DNA from: Variovorax paradoxus
GTDB lineage: Bacteria; Pseudomonadota; Gammaproteobacteria; Burkholderiales; Burkholderiaceae_C
Length of the DNA: 64,000 bases
Assembly: GCF_024734665.1 (NCBI RefSeq)
Contig: NZ_CP102931.1
Location: 3,470,001 to 3,534,000, forward strand
Direction of reading: 5' to 3'
Shown: piece after piece, positions 37,298 through 46,882 of the stretch
How positions within the stretch are numbered: the stretch's first letter is position 1
Layout: each line of letters opens with the position of its first letter
The notes under the pieces: model-generated
What the model saw: the letters and a program-made list of their open reading frames with translations, nothing else
Told to the model about the DNA's origin: nothing
The model's database searches: none
Position numbers and translations under genes: made by a program

Positions 37298-38335
37298 GTG
37301 CGAGCTCAGGACGAAACCCCTTCTTCCCATCTGCGCGTCGAGCGCCTGTCGCTGCCGGCCAGCCTCGCGCTGGCCACCGACGGCAAGGCGCCCTTCGCAG
37401 CGCTCGGCTACGGCACGCCGCATGGCGTGGCCTGGATGCCGACGGTCAACGCGCGCGTGCTGTCGGCCAACGGAGCCATGGCCGACGTCTGGCACGTAAG
37501 CGGCCCGCAGCACGTCAAGTCGGGCACCACTGGCATCGCGCGCTGGCGCACCGACGGGCACTGGCTGCTCGGCGCCATCGACCTGGACGAAGCCACCGAA
37601 AAGCAGGGCCTCGCCGAACTCGCGCACCGCGCCTACCGCGACCTGTTCAAGACGCTCGACCAGGCCGGCACGCCGCACCTGCAGCGCATCTGGAACTACC
37701 TGCCGCAGATCAACGCCGACGGCGGCGGGCTGGAGCGCTACCGCCAGTTCAACCTCGGCCGGCAGGAAGCGTTTCTTGAAGCCGGCCGCGCCGCCTTCGA
37801 AGGCGCGCCCGCGGCCTGCGCCCTAGGCATCCACCAAGGCGCTTTGTCGATCCGCTTCCTGGCCGGCCAGCAGGCGCCGCTGCCGGTCGAAAACCCGCGG
37901 CAGGTTTCGGCCTACCGCTATCCCGAAACCTACGGCCCGCGCTCGCCGACCTTCTCGCGCGCCGCGCTGGCGGACATCGGCGACGGCAACATCGCCCTCT
38001 TCATCTCCGGCACGGCGAGCATCGTCGGCCACGAAACCGTGCACCACGGCGACGTGCTCGAGCAAACTCGTGAAACGCTGCGCAACCTGCAGGCGGTGAT
38101 CGACGCAGCCAACGAACGCGGCACCGCGAAGTTCTCGCTGGCCGAACTCGATTGCGTGGTCTACGCGCGTCACCCGTCGGACACCGAAGCGGTGCGCAGC
38201 ATCATCGAAGGCACGCTCGGCGCCAACGCTCCGATGGCGCGCCACGCGGTGTATCTCGAAGCCGACATCTGCCGCAGCGACCTGCTGGTCGAGATCGAGG
38301 CCCACACGGTCGCGGCCGGCCAGCTACGGGCATGA
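37298..38335 (+). CDS. Chorismatase, FkbO/Hyg5/XanB2 family
   Basis: 345 aa from GTG 37298. The C-terminal motifs YGPRSPTFSRA, ISGTASIVGHETVHHGD and YLEADICRSDLLVEIE are those of chorismatases. Family members convert chorismate to 3-hydroxybenzoate, 4-hydroxybenzoate or a dihydroxy-cyclohexadiene acid plus pyruvate. XanB2 of Xanthomonas makes 3-HBA for xanthomonadin pigment and 4-HBA for ubiquinone. Linkage to acyltransferase and glycosyltransferase genes favours an aryl-lipid role; ubiquinone supply is the alternative. Product specificity cannot be read here. Confidence 0.85.
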   Translation: MRAQDETPSSHLRVERLSLPASLALATDGKAPFAALGYGTPHGVAWMPTVNARVLSANGAMADVWHVSGPQHVKSGTTGIARWRTDGHWLLGAIDLDEATEKQGLAELAHRAYRDLFKTLDQAGTPHLQRIWNYLPQINADGGGLERYRQFNLGRQEAFLEAGRAAFEGAPAACALGIHQGALSIRFLAGQQAPLPVENPRQVSAYRYPETYGPRSPTFSRAALADIGDGNIALFISGTASIVGHETVHHGDVLEQTRETLRNLQAVIDAANERGTAKFSLAELDCVVYARHPSDTEAVRSIIEGTLGANAPMARHAVYLEADICRSDLLVEIEAHTVAAGQLRA

Positions 38336-38377
38336 CCGGTCGTTGTCCGACCGAGCCTTGCCCGATTGACTGATTCA

Positions 38378-39175
38378 ATGACTCGCGTGCTGCGAATTCT
38401 CATGTCGATTCCGCTCGCGTTGATGCTCTACGCGCTGCTGCTGTTCCTGGGCCTGATCTCGCTGGTCTGGAACGTCGTCGCCATGCTGATCCACCCGGTG
38501 ATGCCGGCGGCACCCGCGCGCGTGCTGGGCCGCACGACCATCGCCTTCGCCTACCGCATGTTCTGGTGGCTGGCGTCGGTGACCGGCATGATGCGCATCG
38601 ACGCCACCTGCCTCGACCCGATGCGCAAGGAGCCCGGCGTGATCTTCGTGGCCAACCACCCGACCATGCTCGACGCGCTGCTGCTGGTGGCGCGGCTGCC
38701 GCGCAGCGCCTGCATCATGAAGGCCGACCTGATGGGCAACATCTTCCTGGGCGCGGGCGCCCGGCTGGCGCGCTACATCAGCAACAAGTCTGCCCGCACG
38801 ATGGTGCGCCTTGCCGTGAACGATCTACGCAACGGCGGCCAGCTGGTGATCTTTCCCGAGGGTACGCGCACGGTGACGCCGCCGCTCAACCCGTTTCGCC
38901 CCGGTACGACGCTGATCGCCAAGCTGGCGCAGGCGCCCATACAAACGGTGTTCATCGACACCGACTCGCCCTACCTCGCCAAGGGCTGGCCGCTGTGGCG
39001 CGTGCCGCCGCTGCCCATCGTCTTCACCCTGCGGATCGGCAAGCGCTTCTCGCCCACGCAGGACAGCGACGTGCTGCAGGCCGAGCTCGAACAATACTTC
39101 CGACAAAACCTGGAGCAGCGCGCCACCGACGCGTCCCCCGAATGCCAGACGCCTCGCGCACCCACCTTGTCCTGA
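38378..39175 (+). CDS. PlsC-like lysophospholipid acyltransferase family protein
   Basis: 265 aa from ATG 38378 (a TTG at 38366 is possible). An N-terminal membrane helix (about res 6-35) precedes the acyltransferase motifs NHPTMLD (H-x4-D) and FPEGTR. Members transfer acyl groups to glycerolipids or, in pigment clusters, attach the aryl polyene to a lipid. Its 3' end overlaps the next gene by 34 bp, showing tight coupling. Confidence 0.85.
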   Translation: MTRVLRILMSIPLALMLYALLLFLGLISLVWNVVAMLIHPVMPAAPARVLGRTTIAFAYRMFWWLASVTGMMRIDATCLDPMRKEPGVIFVANHPTMLDALLLVARLPRSACIMKADLMGNIFLGAGARLARYISNKSARTMVRLAVNDLRNGGQLVIFPEGTRTVTPPLNPFRPGTTLIAKLAQAPIQTVFIDTDSPYLAKGWPLWRVPPLPIVFTLRIGKRFSPTQDSDVLQAELEQYFRQNLEQRATDASPECQTPRAPTLS

Positions 39176-39918
39176 TCCCCAGCTACAACACTGGCGAGCG
39201 CCTGTTCTCGACCGTCGCCGCTGCGCGCGCGCAGTGGAACCCGGTGTGGGTGGTTGTCGACGGCAGCGACGACGGCACGGGCGAGCGGCTGCAGCAGATG
39301 GCGGCCGGCGACCCGGGCCTGCGCGTGTGGGTGCTGCAGCAGAACCAGGGCAAGGGTTCGGCCGTGCTGCACGGCCTGCGCGCCGCCAGGGAAGCTGGTT
39401 TCACCCATGCGCTGACGATGGATTCCGACGGGCAGCATCCGGCGGACCTGATCCCCGAGTTCATGAAAGCTTCGCTGGCCCGCCCTGAGACGATGGTGCT
39501 CGGACGGCCGGTGTTCGATGCCAGCGCACCGCTGCTGCGCGTGCGCGGTCGGCGTGTATCTAACGGATGGACGCAGCTCGAAACGCTGTTCGCCGGCGTG
39601 GGCGATTCGCTCTACGGCTTTCGCGTGTATCCGGTGACGGACCTGATCGCCGTCATGGAGCGGCAGCCCTGGATGCGGCGCTTCGACTTCGACACCGAGG
39701 CTGTCGTGCGGCTGGCCTGGCGCGGCGTCAAGCCGGTGAACATCGATGCGCCAGTGAAGTACCTGACGGCCGAGGAAGGCGGGGTTTCGCACTTCCGCTA
39801 TGGGCGCGACAACGTGCTGCTTACGTGGATGCACGCGCGGCTGATGGTGGAGTTCGTGTTGCGGCTGCCTGGGCTGGTGTTTCGCAAGCTGGCGAAGAAG
39901 GCGCCGTTTCAGGATTGA
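39142..39918 (+). CDS. Family 2 glycosyltransferase
   Basis: 258 aa from ATG 39142, overlapping the acyltransferase gene. GT-A fold motifs: VLIPSYNTGERL, VVVDGSDDGTGE and the metal-binding MDSDGQHP. It resembles the dolichol-phosphate-mannose-synthase-like group but lacks the C-terminal membrane helices of some members. Predicted cytosolic, acting on a lipid-linked acceptor. The gene group ends here; repeat sequence follows. Confidence 0.85.
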   Translation: MPDASRTHLVLIPSYNTGERLFSTVAAARAQWNPVWVVVDGSDDGTGERLQQMAAGDPGLRVWVLQQNQGKGSAVLHGLRAAREAGFTHALTMDSDGQHPADLIPEFMKASLARPETMVLGRPVFDASAPLLRVRGRRVSNGWTQLETLFAGVGDSLYGFRVYPVTDLIAVMERQPWMRRFDFDTEAVVRLAWRGVKPVNIDAPVKYLTAEEGGVSHFRYGRDNVLLTWMHARLMVEFVLRLPGLVFRKLAKKAPFQD

Positions 39919-39960
39919 TCTGGGCAACGATGAGATGAGCCGGTGGCATTGATGCCGCTG

Positions 39961-40066
39961 CCCTCACCCCAGCCCTCTCCCGCTTACGGGAGAGGGAGTA
40001 GTACCCACAGCCGCGCCCCGTCTTGTCCCCTCTCCCGCTTGCGGGAGCGGGCTAGGGTGAGGGCGC
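39961..40066. repeat. Inverted pair of REP-like GC-rich elements
   Basis: Two related units face each other: CCCTCACCCCAGCCCTCTCC... from 39961 and its inverted relative ending GGGTGAGGG at 40063. Each has an internal CTCCCGC-TT-ACGGGAG/GCGGGAG hairpin. This is the widespread extragenic CCCTCACCC/CTCTCCCGC type of repeat. A related pair is inside the cysteine desulfurase gene at 60205-60312. Confidence 0.75.
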
Positions 40067-40092
40067 TGTGCCGCCGATGAAGCGCGGAGGCC

Positions 40093-41478
40093 CTACAGCG
40101 CGACAGCAGCCCCGCCCAACGCCTTGTACAGCGTCATCGTCGCATTGAGCTGATTCAACTGGTTCTGGGCCAGCGAAACCTCGGCCGTGCGGCGCCGATC
40201 CTTCGCATCCAGCACCGGCTGCAGCGCGGTCGCTCCGGCGCGGTAGCGCACCTCCGATAACCGCTCCGCGCGCCGCGCCTCCTGCAGCGCCAGCACGAGC
40301 TTCTCGCTCTCGTTACGCAGTTGCGTGCGCGACGACAACGCGTTCTCGACCTCTGACAACGCCGTGTAGAGCGACTGCCGAAAACCCAGCACCGCCTCTT
40401 CATACTGCGTCTGCGACACGGCCACGGTAAGCCGGGCGGTGTTCCATTGCAGGAACGGCAGCGCCAGCCCGGCACCGAGCGTAGCCACAGGGTTCTTCAA
40501 CAGCTCTCCCAACGCGGTACTCGACGTGCCCAGCGACCCCGTCAGGCTCAGCGCCGGATAGAACCCTGTGCGCGTGGCGTCGACGTTCGCCAGTGCACCG
40601 CGCAACCGCTGCTCGGCGGCGCGCAGGTCGGGGCGTCGGCCCAGCAGACTCGCGGGCACGCCAGCATCGATGACTGGCAAGGCGATGTCGGGCAACTGCG
40701 CGGGCTCGACGGCCATCGACTCCGGCGGCTGGTCAAACAGAATCGCCAGCGCGTTGCGCGCCTCCACTCGCTGCTGAAGCAACTGCGTATGCGCCGCCTT
40801 CTGTGTCGCGAGACTCTGGCCCGCCTGCGCCACATCCAGCCCCGACACAGCGCCTGCCGCGTACTTCACGCGCACCAGCGCAAGGATGCGCCGGCCGTCT
40901 TCCATGCCCGCTTCGCTGAGTGCGATGCGCTGGTTCAGGTAGCCGGTCTGCCAGTAGAGCCCTGCCGTGGTGCCGACAAGCGTCAGCGCCGTGGCCTGGC
41001 GGTCGGATTCGGTGGCCTTCAGTTCCCAATCGGCGGCGCTGCGCTGCGCCGAGAGCCGGCCCCACAGGTCGAGCTCATAGCTCAGCGTCACCAGAGAGCT
41101 CGACGCGGAACCTGCCACGCCGCCGCGCTTCAGGTCGTAGCTGCGGCTGGTGCTGGCCTGCCCCACCACGCTGGGCGTGAGGTTGGTATTCGCCAAACCA
41201 GCCTGCAATTGCGCGCGCTGCACGCGAATGCCCGCTGCGGCCAGGTCGTTGTTGGTGCGCAGCGCGTTGTCGATCAGCCGGTCGAGCTGCGGATCGTTGA
41301 ACGCCGTCCACCAGTTCGCGGACAGCATCGCAGCCGCGCTCCCCGCGCCGGACGACTGCTGCCAGCCCTGCGGCACTTCCAATGGCCGCTGCACCCGTTG
41401 CTCAGGCTGGAACAAGGTGCACCCGCCAAGCACCAGCACTGCGACAGCCACCGCGGAAAGAACACGCGCCCTACTCAC
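40093..41478 (-). CDS. Outer-membrane factor of the MacAB-type exporter
   Basis: 461 aa from GTG 41478, which overlaps the macB stop by 8 bp. Lipobox VLGGC (about res 16-20) and two OEP domains (NodT/CusC-like lipoprotein family). It would form the outer-membrane channel for the MacA-MacB pump encoded upstream in the same operon. E. coli MacAB instead borrows TolC from elsewhere. Confidence 0.88.
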   Translation of the reverse strand: MSRARVLSAVAVAVLVLGGCTLFQPEQRVQRPLEVPQGWQQSSGAGSAAAMLSANWWTAFNDPQLDRLIDNALRTNNDLAAAGIRVQRAQLQAGLANTNLTPSVVGQASTSRSYDLKRGGVAGSASSSLVTLSYELDLWGRLSAQRSAADWELKATESDRQATALTLVGTTAGLYWQTGYLNQRIALSEAGMEDGRRILALVRVKYAAGAVSGLDVAQAGQSLATQKAAHTQLLQQRVEARNALAILFDQPPESMAVEPAQLPDIALPVIDAGVPASLLGRRPDLRAAEQRLRGALANVDATRTGFYPALSLTGSLGTSSTALGELLKNPVATLGAGLALPFLQWNTARLTVAVSQTQYEEAVLGFRQSLYTALSEVENALSSRTQLRNESEKLVLALQEARRAERLSEVRYRAGATALQPVLDAKDRRRTAEVSLAQNQLNQLNATMTLYKALGGAAVAL

Positions 41479-43462
41479 GAGCCAGCGCCTCGATCGGGTC
41501 CAGCCGCGCCGCGTTGCGCGCTGGCAGATAGCCGAACAGCACGCCGATCAGCGACGCGCACAAGAACGCCGTCACCACGGCGCCCAGCGAAAAGATCATT
41601 TGCCATTGCTTGACGAAAAGCGAAAACAGAAAGCTGATGCCGTACGACAGCGTCACGCCGATCAACCCGCCCACCAGGCACACCAGCACAGCCTCGGTCA
41701 GGAACTGCTGCAGCACGTCGCTCTGGCGCGCGCCCACCGCCATGCGAATGCCGATCTCGCGGGTGCGCTCGGTCACCGACACCAGCATGATGTTCATCAC
41801 GCCGATGCCGCCCACCACCAGCGAGATCACGGCAATGAGCGACAGCAGCAGCGTGAGCGACTGGCTGGTGCGCTCGGCTGTCTTCACGATGCTGTCCATG
41901 TTGAATGTGAAGAAATCCTTGCTGCCGTGGCGCAGCGTGAGCAGCTTGACCACGCTGTCTTCGGCGGCCTTGGTCGGCTGGTCGTCGCGGATCCGCACCG
42001 TGATGTTGTCGAAGTGCTGCTGCCCGAAGAGCCGGCTCGCGCCCGTGCTGTAGGGCAGCCAGATGTTGAGCGACTTGTTCTCGCCGAACATGCTCTTTTT
42101 TTCCTGCGACACGCCGATCACCGTGCACGGCAGGTTGCCCACCAGGATGATCTTGCCCACCGCCTCGGCGCCGTCTGGAAACAGCTTGCGCCGCGTGTTC
42201 TGGTCGATCACCACCACCTGCGACTGGTGGCGCACGTCGCTGGCCGTAAAGGCTGCGCCGCTGGCCATCTGGATGTCGCGCACGCGAAAGAAACTGTCGC
42301 TCACGCCGTTCACCGTGCCGTTGATGTCGACGCTGCGGTAGCGCAGGCGCAGGCTGCGCGAGGTCGAGGGCGTCACGCTGTGCACATAGGGCTGCGCCGC
42401 GAGCGCGTCGAGGTCGGACGGTATCAGCGTGCGGATGCTCGAGGCCTTGTCGTCGCCGAAGTCGCGGCCCGGGTACACGTCGAGCGTGTTGGTGCCGATG
42501 GCCCGGATGTCCGACAGCACGAAGCGCTTGGCGCCCTCCCCGATGGCCACGATCGACACCACAGAGGTGATGCCGATGACGATTCCCAGCATGGTGAGCG
42601 CCGTGCGCATGCGGTGCGCCATCATCGAGCGCCAGGCCATGCGGAAGGCTTCGGCAAAGCGGGCCCAGCCGGTGCTGAAGCGTGCGATGCCGAGCCGGGG
42701 CTTCGTCATCGCATCGGGAATTGGCGCGTCGGGCTGCACGGCTTGCGCCGGCGCCGCCACCGTGGGCACGTTGGGCCGGTCGCCCACGATCACGCCGTCG
42801 GCGATCTCGATGATGCGTTCGGTGCAGCTCGCCACCTGCATGTCGTGCGTCACGATGATGATCGTGTGCCCTTGCGCATGCAGCTCTCGCAGGATGCCGA
42901 TCACCTCCTGGCCGCTGCGGCTGTCGAGCGCACCGGTCGGTTCGTCGGCCAGGATCACCTGTCCGCCGTTCATCAACGCACGCGCGATGCTCACACGCTG
43001 CTGCTGGCCGCCCGAGAGCTGGCTCGGCCGATGCTCGGTGCGGTCGCCAAGACCCAGACGCACCAGCAGCTGGCGCGCACGCGTGTCGCGCGCCTCGCCG
43101 TCGGTGCCGGCGTACACAGCGGGCACCTCGACGTTGCCGGTCGCCGTCAGGTGCGGCATCAGGTGGTAGCGCTGGAAGATGAAGCCGAAGTGCTCGCGCC
43201 GCAGTTGGGCAAGTGCGTCGCTGTCGAGCGTGCCCACGTCCTGGCCCGAGACAACGTAGGTGCCGGTACTCGGCCGGTCGAGGCAACCGAGGATGTTCAT
43301 CAGCGTCGACTTGCCCGAGCCCGAGGCGCCGACGATGGCCAGCATTTCGCCGTTGCCGATGTCGAGGTTGACTTCTTTCAGCACCTGCACTTCCTGCTCG
43401 CCCGAGGGAAAGCTGCGGCCGATGCCGCGAAGAGTCAGCAGCGGCTGCTTTTCATCTGTCAT
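41471..43462 (-). CDS. macB: MacB-type ABC exporter permease/ATPase
   Basis: 663 aa. N-terminal ATPase domain with Walker A GASGSGKS (res 45-52), signature LSGGQQQRV and Walker B VILADEPTGALD. Then one membrane helix (about res 285), a periplasmic MacB domain and three C-terminal helices. MacB pumps macrolides, siderophores or toxins from the periplasm through MacA and an outer-membrane channel by mechanotransmission. It overlaps macA (ATGA). Confidence 0.92.
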   Translation of the reverse strand: MTDEKQPLLTLRGIGRSFPSGEQEVQVLKEVNLDIGNGEMLAIVGASGSGKSTLMNILGCLDRPSTGTYVVSGQDVGTLDSDALAQLRREHFGFIFQRYHLMPHLTATGNVEVPAVYAGTDGEARDTRARQLLVRLGLGDRTEHRPSQLSGGQQQRVSIARALMNGGQVILADEPTGALDSRSGQEVIGILRELHAQGHTIIIVTHDMQVASCTERIIEIADGVIVGDRPNVPTVAAPAQAVQPDAPIPDAMTKPRLGIARFSTGWARFAEAFRMAWRSMMAHRMRTALTMLGIVIGITSVVSIVAIGEGAKRFVLSDIRAIGTNTLDVYPGRDFGDDKASSIRTLIPSDLDALAAQPYVHSVTPSTSRSLRLRYRSVDINGTVNGVSDSFFRVRDIQMASGAAFTASDVRHQSQVVVIDQNTRRKLFPDGAEAVGKIILVGNLPCTVIGVSQEKKSMFGENKSLNIWLPYSTGASRLFGQQHFDNITVRIRDDQPTKAAEDSVVKLLTLRHGSKDFFTFNMDSIVKTAERTSQSLTLLLSLIAVISLVVGGIGVMNIMLVSVTERTREIGIRMAVGARQSDVLQQFLTEAVLVCLVGGLIGVTLSYGISFLFSLFVKQWQMIFSLGAVVTAFLCASLIGVLFGYLPARNAARLDPIEALARE

Positions 43463-44625
43463 GGGCGCTTGCCCCGTCCGCCGCCGCCGTCTCCGCTTTC
43501 GCCCCGCTCCAGAACAGCCGAGGCATCGCCCGTGATGACGTTGTCGCCCTCTTTCAAACCTTCGAGCACCTGTGCCTGGAAGTTGTTGGAGATGCCCACG
43601 CGCACCTGCCGTTTTTCCACGGTCTGGTCGGCCTTGAGCACGCGCACTTCCTGGCGGCCGTCCTTGTCGCGCGGACCCAGCGCGGTCAGCGGCACGGTCA
43701 GCGCCTGCTTGGCCTCGCCCAGCAGGATGGCCACCTGCGCCGTCATGTCTACGCGCAAGGTGCGATCAGGGTTGGGCACGTCGAACAGGGCGTTGAAGAA
43801 CACGGCGTTGTTGATCTTCTCTGGCGAAGGCTGCACCGCGCGCAGCGTGCCGTGGTAGCGCTTGTCGGGGTCGCCGAGGATGGTGAAGTACACCGGCTGC
43901 CCCGGCTTCACGCGCACCACGTCGGCCTCGGACACCTGTGCCTTCACGGTCATGGTCGACAGGTCGGCCAGTTTCATCAGCGTGGGCACCTGGAAGGCTG
44001 CGACCACGGTCTGGCCTTCGAGCGTGCTGATGGAAACCACGTCGCCGTCGATGGGCGCAACGATGCGCGTGTACGAGAGATTCGTCTGCGCCGAGGCCAC
44101 GGCCAGTTTCTGCTGGCGGATCTGCGCTTCGAGCGACACCAGGTCGGCACGCAGCGCGCGCAGTTCGGCGTCGGCGCTTTCCATGTCCTGCTTGGCGGCC
44201 GCGTCCTGCGCGAGCATTTCCTGCTGCCGGGTCCATGTGAGCTGGGCCTGCCTGACGCGCACTTCCTTCGCGAGCTTCTGCGCCTGCAGGTTGTCGAGCT
44301 TGGCCTGCTCCTGCGCGAAGGTGTTCTGCGAGATGACTGGGTCGATCTCGGCGAGCCAGTCGCCCTTCTTCACGGTCTGGCCCAGCACCACCTTCAGCGA
44401 CTTGAGCTGGCCGCTGACCTGCGCGCCCACCTCGACCTGCTTGAGCGCCTGCAGCACGCCTGTGGCGAGCACCGCGTTTTCGAGATCGGTGCACTGCACC
44501 GTGGCGGTGAGGTATTCGGCCTTCTTGCCCGGGCTGAGCCAGAAAGAGGCGACGACCGCCAGCACGACGAGAACGGCAATGCCGATGACTAGTTTGCGTG
44601 ATCGCCTGGGTTGTGTAGTGGGCAT
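43459..44625 (-). CDS. macA: MacA-type periplasmic adaptor
   Basis: 388 aa from ATG 44625. A single N-terminal membrane helix (about res 13-32), long coiled-coil hairpin (about res 85-170) and lipoyl/beta-barrel domains (YTRIVAPIDGDVVSI). It connects MacB to the outer-membrane factor. A shorter start than the open frame is chosen because MPTTQPRRSRK sits directly before the helix. The C-terminus is Gly-rich. Confidence 0.9.
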   Translation of the reverse strand: MPTTQPRRSRKLVIGIAVLVVLAVVASFWLSPGKKAEYLTATVQCTDLENAVLATGVLQALKQVEVGAQVSGQLKSLKVVLGQTVKKGDWLAEIDPVISQNTFAQEQAKLDNLQAQKLAKEVRVRQAQLTWTRQQEMLAQDAAAKQDMESADAELRALRADLVSLEAQIRQQKLAVASAQTNLSYTRIVAPIDGDVVSISTLEGQTVVAAFQVPTLMKLADLSTMTVKAQVSEADVVRVKPGQPVYFTILGDPDKRYHGTLRAVQPSPEKINNAVFFNALFDVPNPDRTLRVDMTAQVAILLGEAKQALTVPLTALGPRDKDGRQEVRVLKADQTVEKRQVRVGISNNFQAQVLEGLKEGDNVITGDASAVLERGESGDGGGGRGKRP

Positions 44626-44879
44626 GCGGGGGAAATCAGGAAGGCGCTGCGCGGCGAGTCGGCTGCGCGGAAGGGGCACGGAACCGCGAGGTCCGGCGTC
44701 ATCCTAGCCGCGTTTACTGAAGATTCTTTAAAGGCCCACGGGCGATCGACAAACCGATTCGCAGCGTTACGAGCGCGTGACTTTCGGCACTGGTCCGACA
44801 CCTTCAGGCGCCCTACATTTTTTCGGGTGCGTGGCGTGTTGCCGCGCATAAACCGATAGTTCTAGGAAGGGAAACGACC

Positions 44880-45206
44880 ATGAAATTCAAACAGTCGAAC
44901 ACTTTGCGCCACGTGGCGCTGGCCGGAGCGATCACTGCAGCGATGGCCTTCAGCGGCGCGGCCGGTGCCACCAACACGAAGGCGGAGACACCCGAGGCGC
45001 AGTCGCCGCTGACGTTCACCACGCCGGTGCGCAGCCCCGAAGCCAACGCCCCGCTGGGCCTTGCGAGCATCAGCAGCGACATCAAGCCGACGGCGGCTCA
45101 GCCGGTGAACATGGCGATGGTCAGCAGCTGCGCCGAGCGCTGGTACTGGCGCAGCCTGCTCGAAGAAATGGGATGCGGTTTTTCGGGCCAGGGCTGGTTC
45201 AACTGA
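44880..45206 (+). CDS. Small secreted protein with two cysteines
   Basis: 108 aa, not recognised. A signal peptide (about res 1-30, ending SGAAGA) precedes a Pro/Ala/Thr-rich stretch and an aromatic C-terminus holding RWYW, two cysteines (C84 and C99) and GQGWF. A strong GGAAGGGA Shine-Dalgarno precedes the ATG. The two Cys could form an intramolecular disulfide; dsbB is the next gene (convergent), which may be chance. The 254-bp gap upstream (44626-44879) is shared with divergent macA and shows no clear promoter consensus. Confidence 0.65.
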   Translation: MKFKQSNTLRHVALAGAITAAMAFSGAAGATNTKAETPEAQSPLTFTTPVRSPEANAPLGLASISSDIKPTAAQPVNMAMVSSCAERWYWRSLLEEMGCGFSGQGWFN

Positions 45207-45228
45207 CGCGAACCCGCCCTCTTCGGCA

Positions 45229-45250
45229 CGCCGCCCGCCGTGGGGCGGCG
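45229..45250. terminator. Hairpin between small secreted protein and dsbB
   Basis: An 8-bp stem CGCCGCCC/GGGCGGCG between convergent genes. It lacks a good T run, so termination is uncertain. Confidence 0.35.
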
Positions 45251-45266
45251 TTGCCTCTTCCGCCTC

Positions 45267-45782
45267 TCAGCGTGCGCGACGCGAGCGCACGAGCAGCGTG
45301 ATGAGCATCAGCGAAAGAACCACGAACGCGATGAACGACCAGTTCGCCAGCGTCAGGCCGAACAGCGACCAGTCGATCTTCGAGCAGTCGCCGCCGCCGC
45401 GGAAGATCATCGGCAGCGCACGCTTCAGGGGAAAGGTCTCGATCATCCCGTAGAGGTCGCGTCCGCAGGACACGACTTCGGGCGGATACCACTGCAGCCA
45501 GCTTTGCGAGGCCGCCGTGTAGGCACCGCCCACCGCGGCCACCAGCGCCAGCAATCCGCCCACGACCCGAAGGCCTACGTTGCGGAACGCCCCGGCCAGC
45601 CCGGTGAAGATTGCCACCAGCACCAGCGCATACCGCTGCACGATGCACATGGGACAGGGTTCGAGCCCGACCACGTGCTGCAGGTAGAGCCCGAAGGCCA
45701 GCATGAGAACGCAGGCCAGGCAGATCAGCCCAAACGCGCGGCGCGGCGCGCCGAAGTACCAATCGATCAAGGAGATACCCAA
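45267..45782 (-). CDS. dsbB: Disulfide bond formation protein DsbB
   Basis: 171 aa, four membrane helices. The first periplasmic loop carries the CPMC pair ([12 protein letters not shown]), and the second loop the Cys pair in VVSCGRDL and GGDCSKID. DsbB reoxidises DsbA and passes electrons to ubiquinone. Its start overlaps the end of cysA by 16 bp, so it is cotranscribed with the sulfate importer. Confidence 0.95.
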   Translation of the reverse strand: MGISLIDWYFGAPRRAFGLICLACVLMLAFGLYLQHVVGLEPCPMCIVQRYALVLVAIFTGLAGAFRNVGLRVVGGLLALVAAVGGAYTAASQSWLQWYPPEVVSCGRDLYGMIETFPLKRALPMIFRGGGDCSKIDWSLFGLTLANWSFIAFVVLSLMLITLLVRSRRAR

Positions 45783-46864
45783 TCTTCTTCTACGAACACC
45801 CTGGCCTTGCGCGGGTTGGCAACGACGGTGTCGCCTTCCTTCAAGCCCAGGTCACGGAACTGTTGCGCAGGGAGTTGCGCCTCGATGATGGTTCCGGAGC
45901 CCGGATTATCTGGATTCGATTCGGTGGGCTCAAGTTCCAGCCGTGCGATGGGTCCGACCACGATTGCGCGCGACAGCGTGGCGACGATGCCCGAGGCGCC
46001 GGCCACGTAGCGTGTCACATCGATGTCATGCGGGCGCACATAGGCGCGTGCCTTGGCGTCGCGCGCGCCGCTGTGCTCGGGTGAATCAAGGCGCATGCCG
46101 TCGAGCTGCACCGCGCCGTTGTCGGCCCGGCCGTGGAACAGATTCACGTCGCCCAGGAAGCCGTAGACGAACGGGCTGGCCGGCTGGTCCCACACTTCCT
46201 GCGGCGAGCCGACCTGCTCGATCTGTCCCTTGTTGATGACCACCACGCGGTCGGCCACTTCGAGCGCTTCTTCCTGGTCGTGCGTGACGAAGATCGAGGT
46301 CACGTGCAGTTCGTCGTGCAGCCGGCGCAGCCAGCGGCGCAGTTCCTTGCGCACCTTGGCGTCGAGCGCGCCGAAAGGCTCGTCGAGCAGCAGCACCTTG
46401 GGCTCCACCGCCAGCGCACGGGCCAGCGCAATGCGCTGCCGCTGGCCACCCGAAAGCTGCGACGGATATCGGTCGGCCAGCCAGTCGAGCTGCACCAGCT
46501 TGAGCAGGTCGGTCACCTTCTGCCTGATCTGCGCGTCGCTCGGGCGCTCCTTGCGCGGCTTCACGCGCAGGCCGAAGGCCACGTTCTCGAACACGGTCAT
46601 GTGACGGAACAATGCGTAGTGCTGGAACACGAAGCCCACCTGCCGCTCGCGCACGTGCACGTCGGTGGTGTCTTCGCCCGAGAAAAGAATACTGCCGGCG
46701 TCGGCCGTCTCCAGCCCCGCGATGATGCGCAGCAGCGTGGTCTTGCCGCAGCCCGAGGGCCCGAGCAGCGCGACCAGTTCGCCCGACTCCACGTCGAGGT
46801 TCACGTCGCGCAGCGCGCGGAAGTCGCCGAACTGCTTGCTGATGTTGCGGATTTCGATGCTCAT
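45767..46864 (-). CDS. cysA: Sulfate/thiosulfate ABC transporter ATPase
   Basis: 365 aa. Walker A GPSGCGKT (res 35-42), signature [10 protein letters not shown], Walker [13 protein letters not shown], and a C-terminal TOBE-like regulatory domain. Identity as CysA rests on the adjacent CysW, CysT and sulfate-binding protein genes. It powers sulfate import. Confidence 0.95.
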   Translation of the reverse strand: MSIEIRNISKQFGDFRALRDVNLDVESGELVALLGPSGCGKTTLLRIIAGLETADAGSILFSGEDTTDVHVRERQVGFVFQHYALFRHMTVFENVAFGLRVKPRKERPSDAQIRQKVTDLLKLVQLDWLADRYPSQLSGGQRQRIALARALAVEPKVLLLDEPFGALDAKVRKELRRWLRRLHDELHVTSIFVTHDQEEALEVADRVVVINKGQIEQVGSPQEVWDQPASPFVYGFLGDVNLFHGRADNGAVQLDGMRLDSPEHSGARDAKARAYVRPHDIDVTRYVAGASGIVATLSRAIVVGPIARLELEPTESNPDNPGSGTIIEAQLPAQQFRDLGLKEGDTVVANPRKARVFVEEDWVSP

Positions 46865-46882
46865 GATCTTGTTCTTTCTCTC

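Noticed and set aside
39961..40066. CRISPR-like repeat array
   Set aside because: Only two inverted GC-rich units without spacer periodicity; REP-like elements instead.
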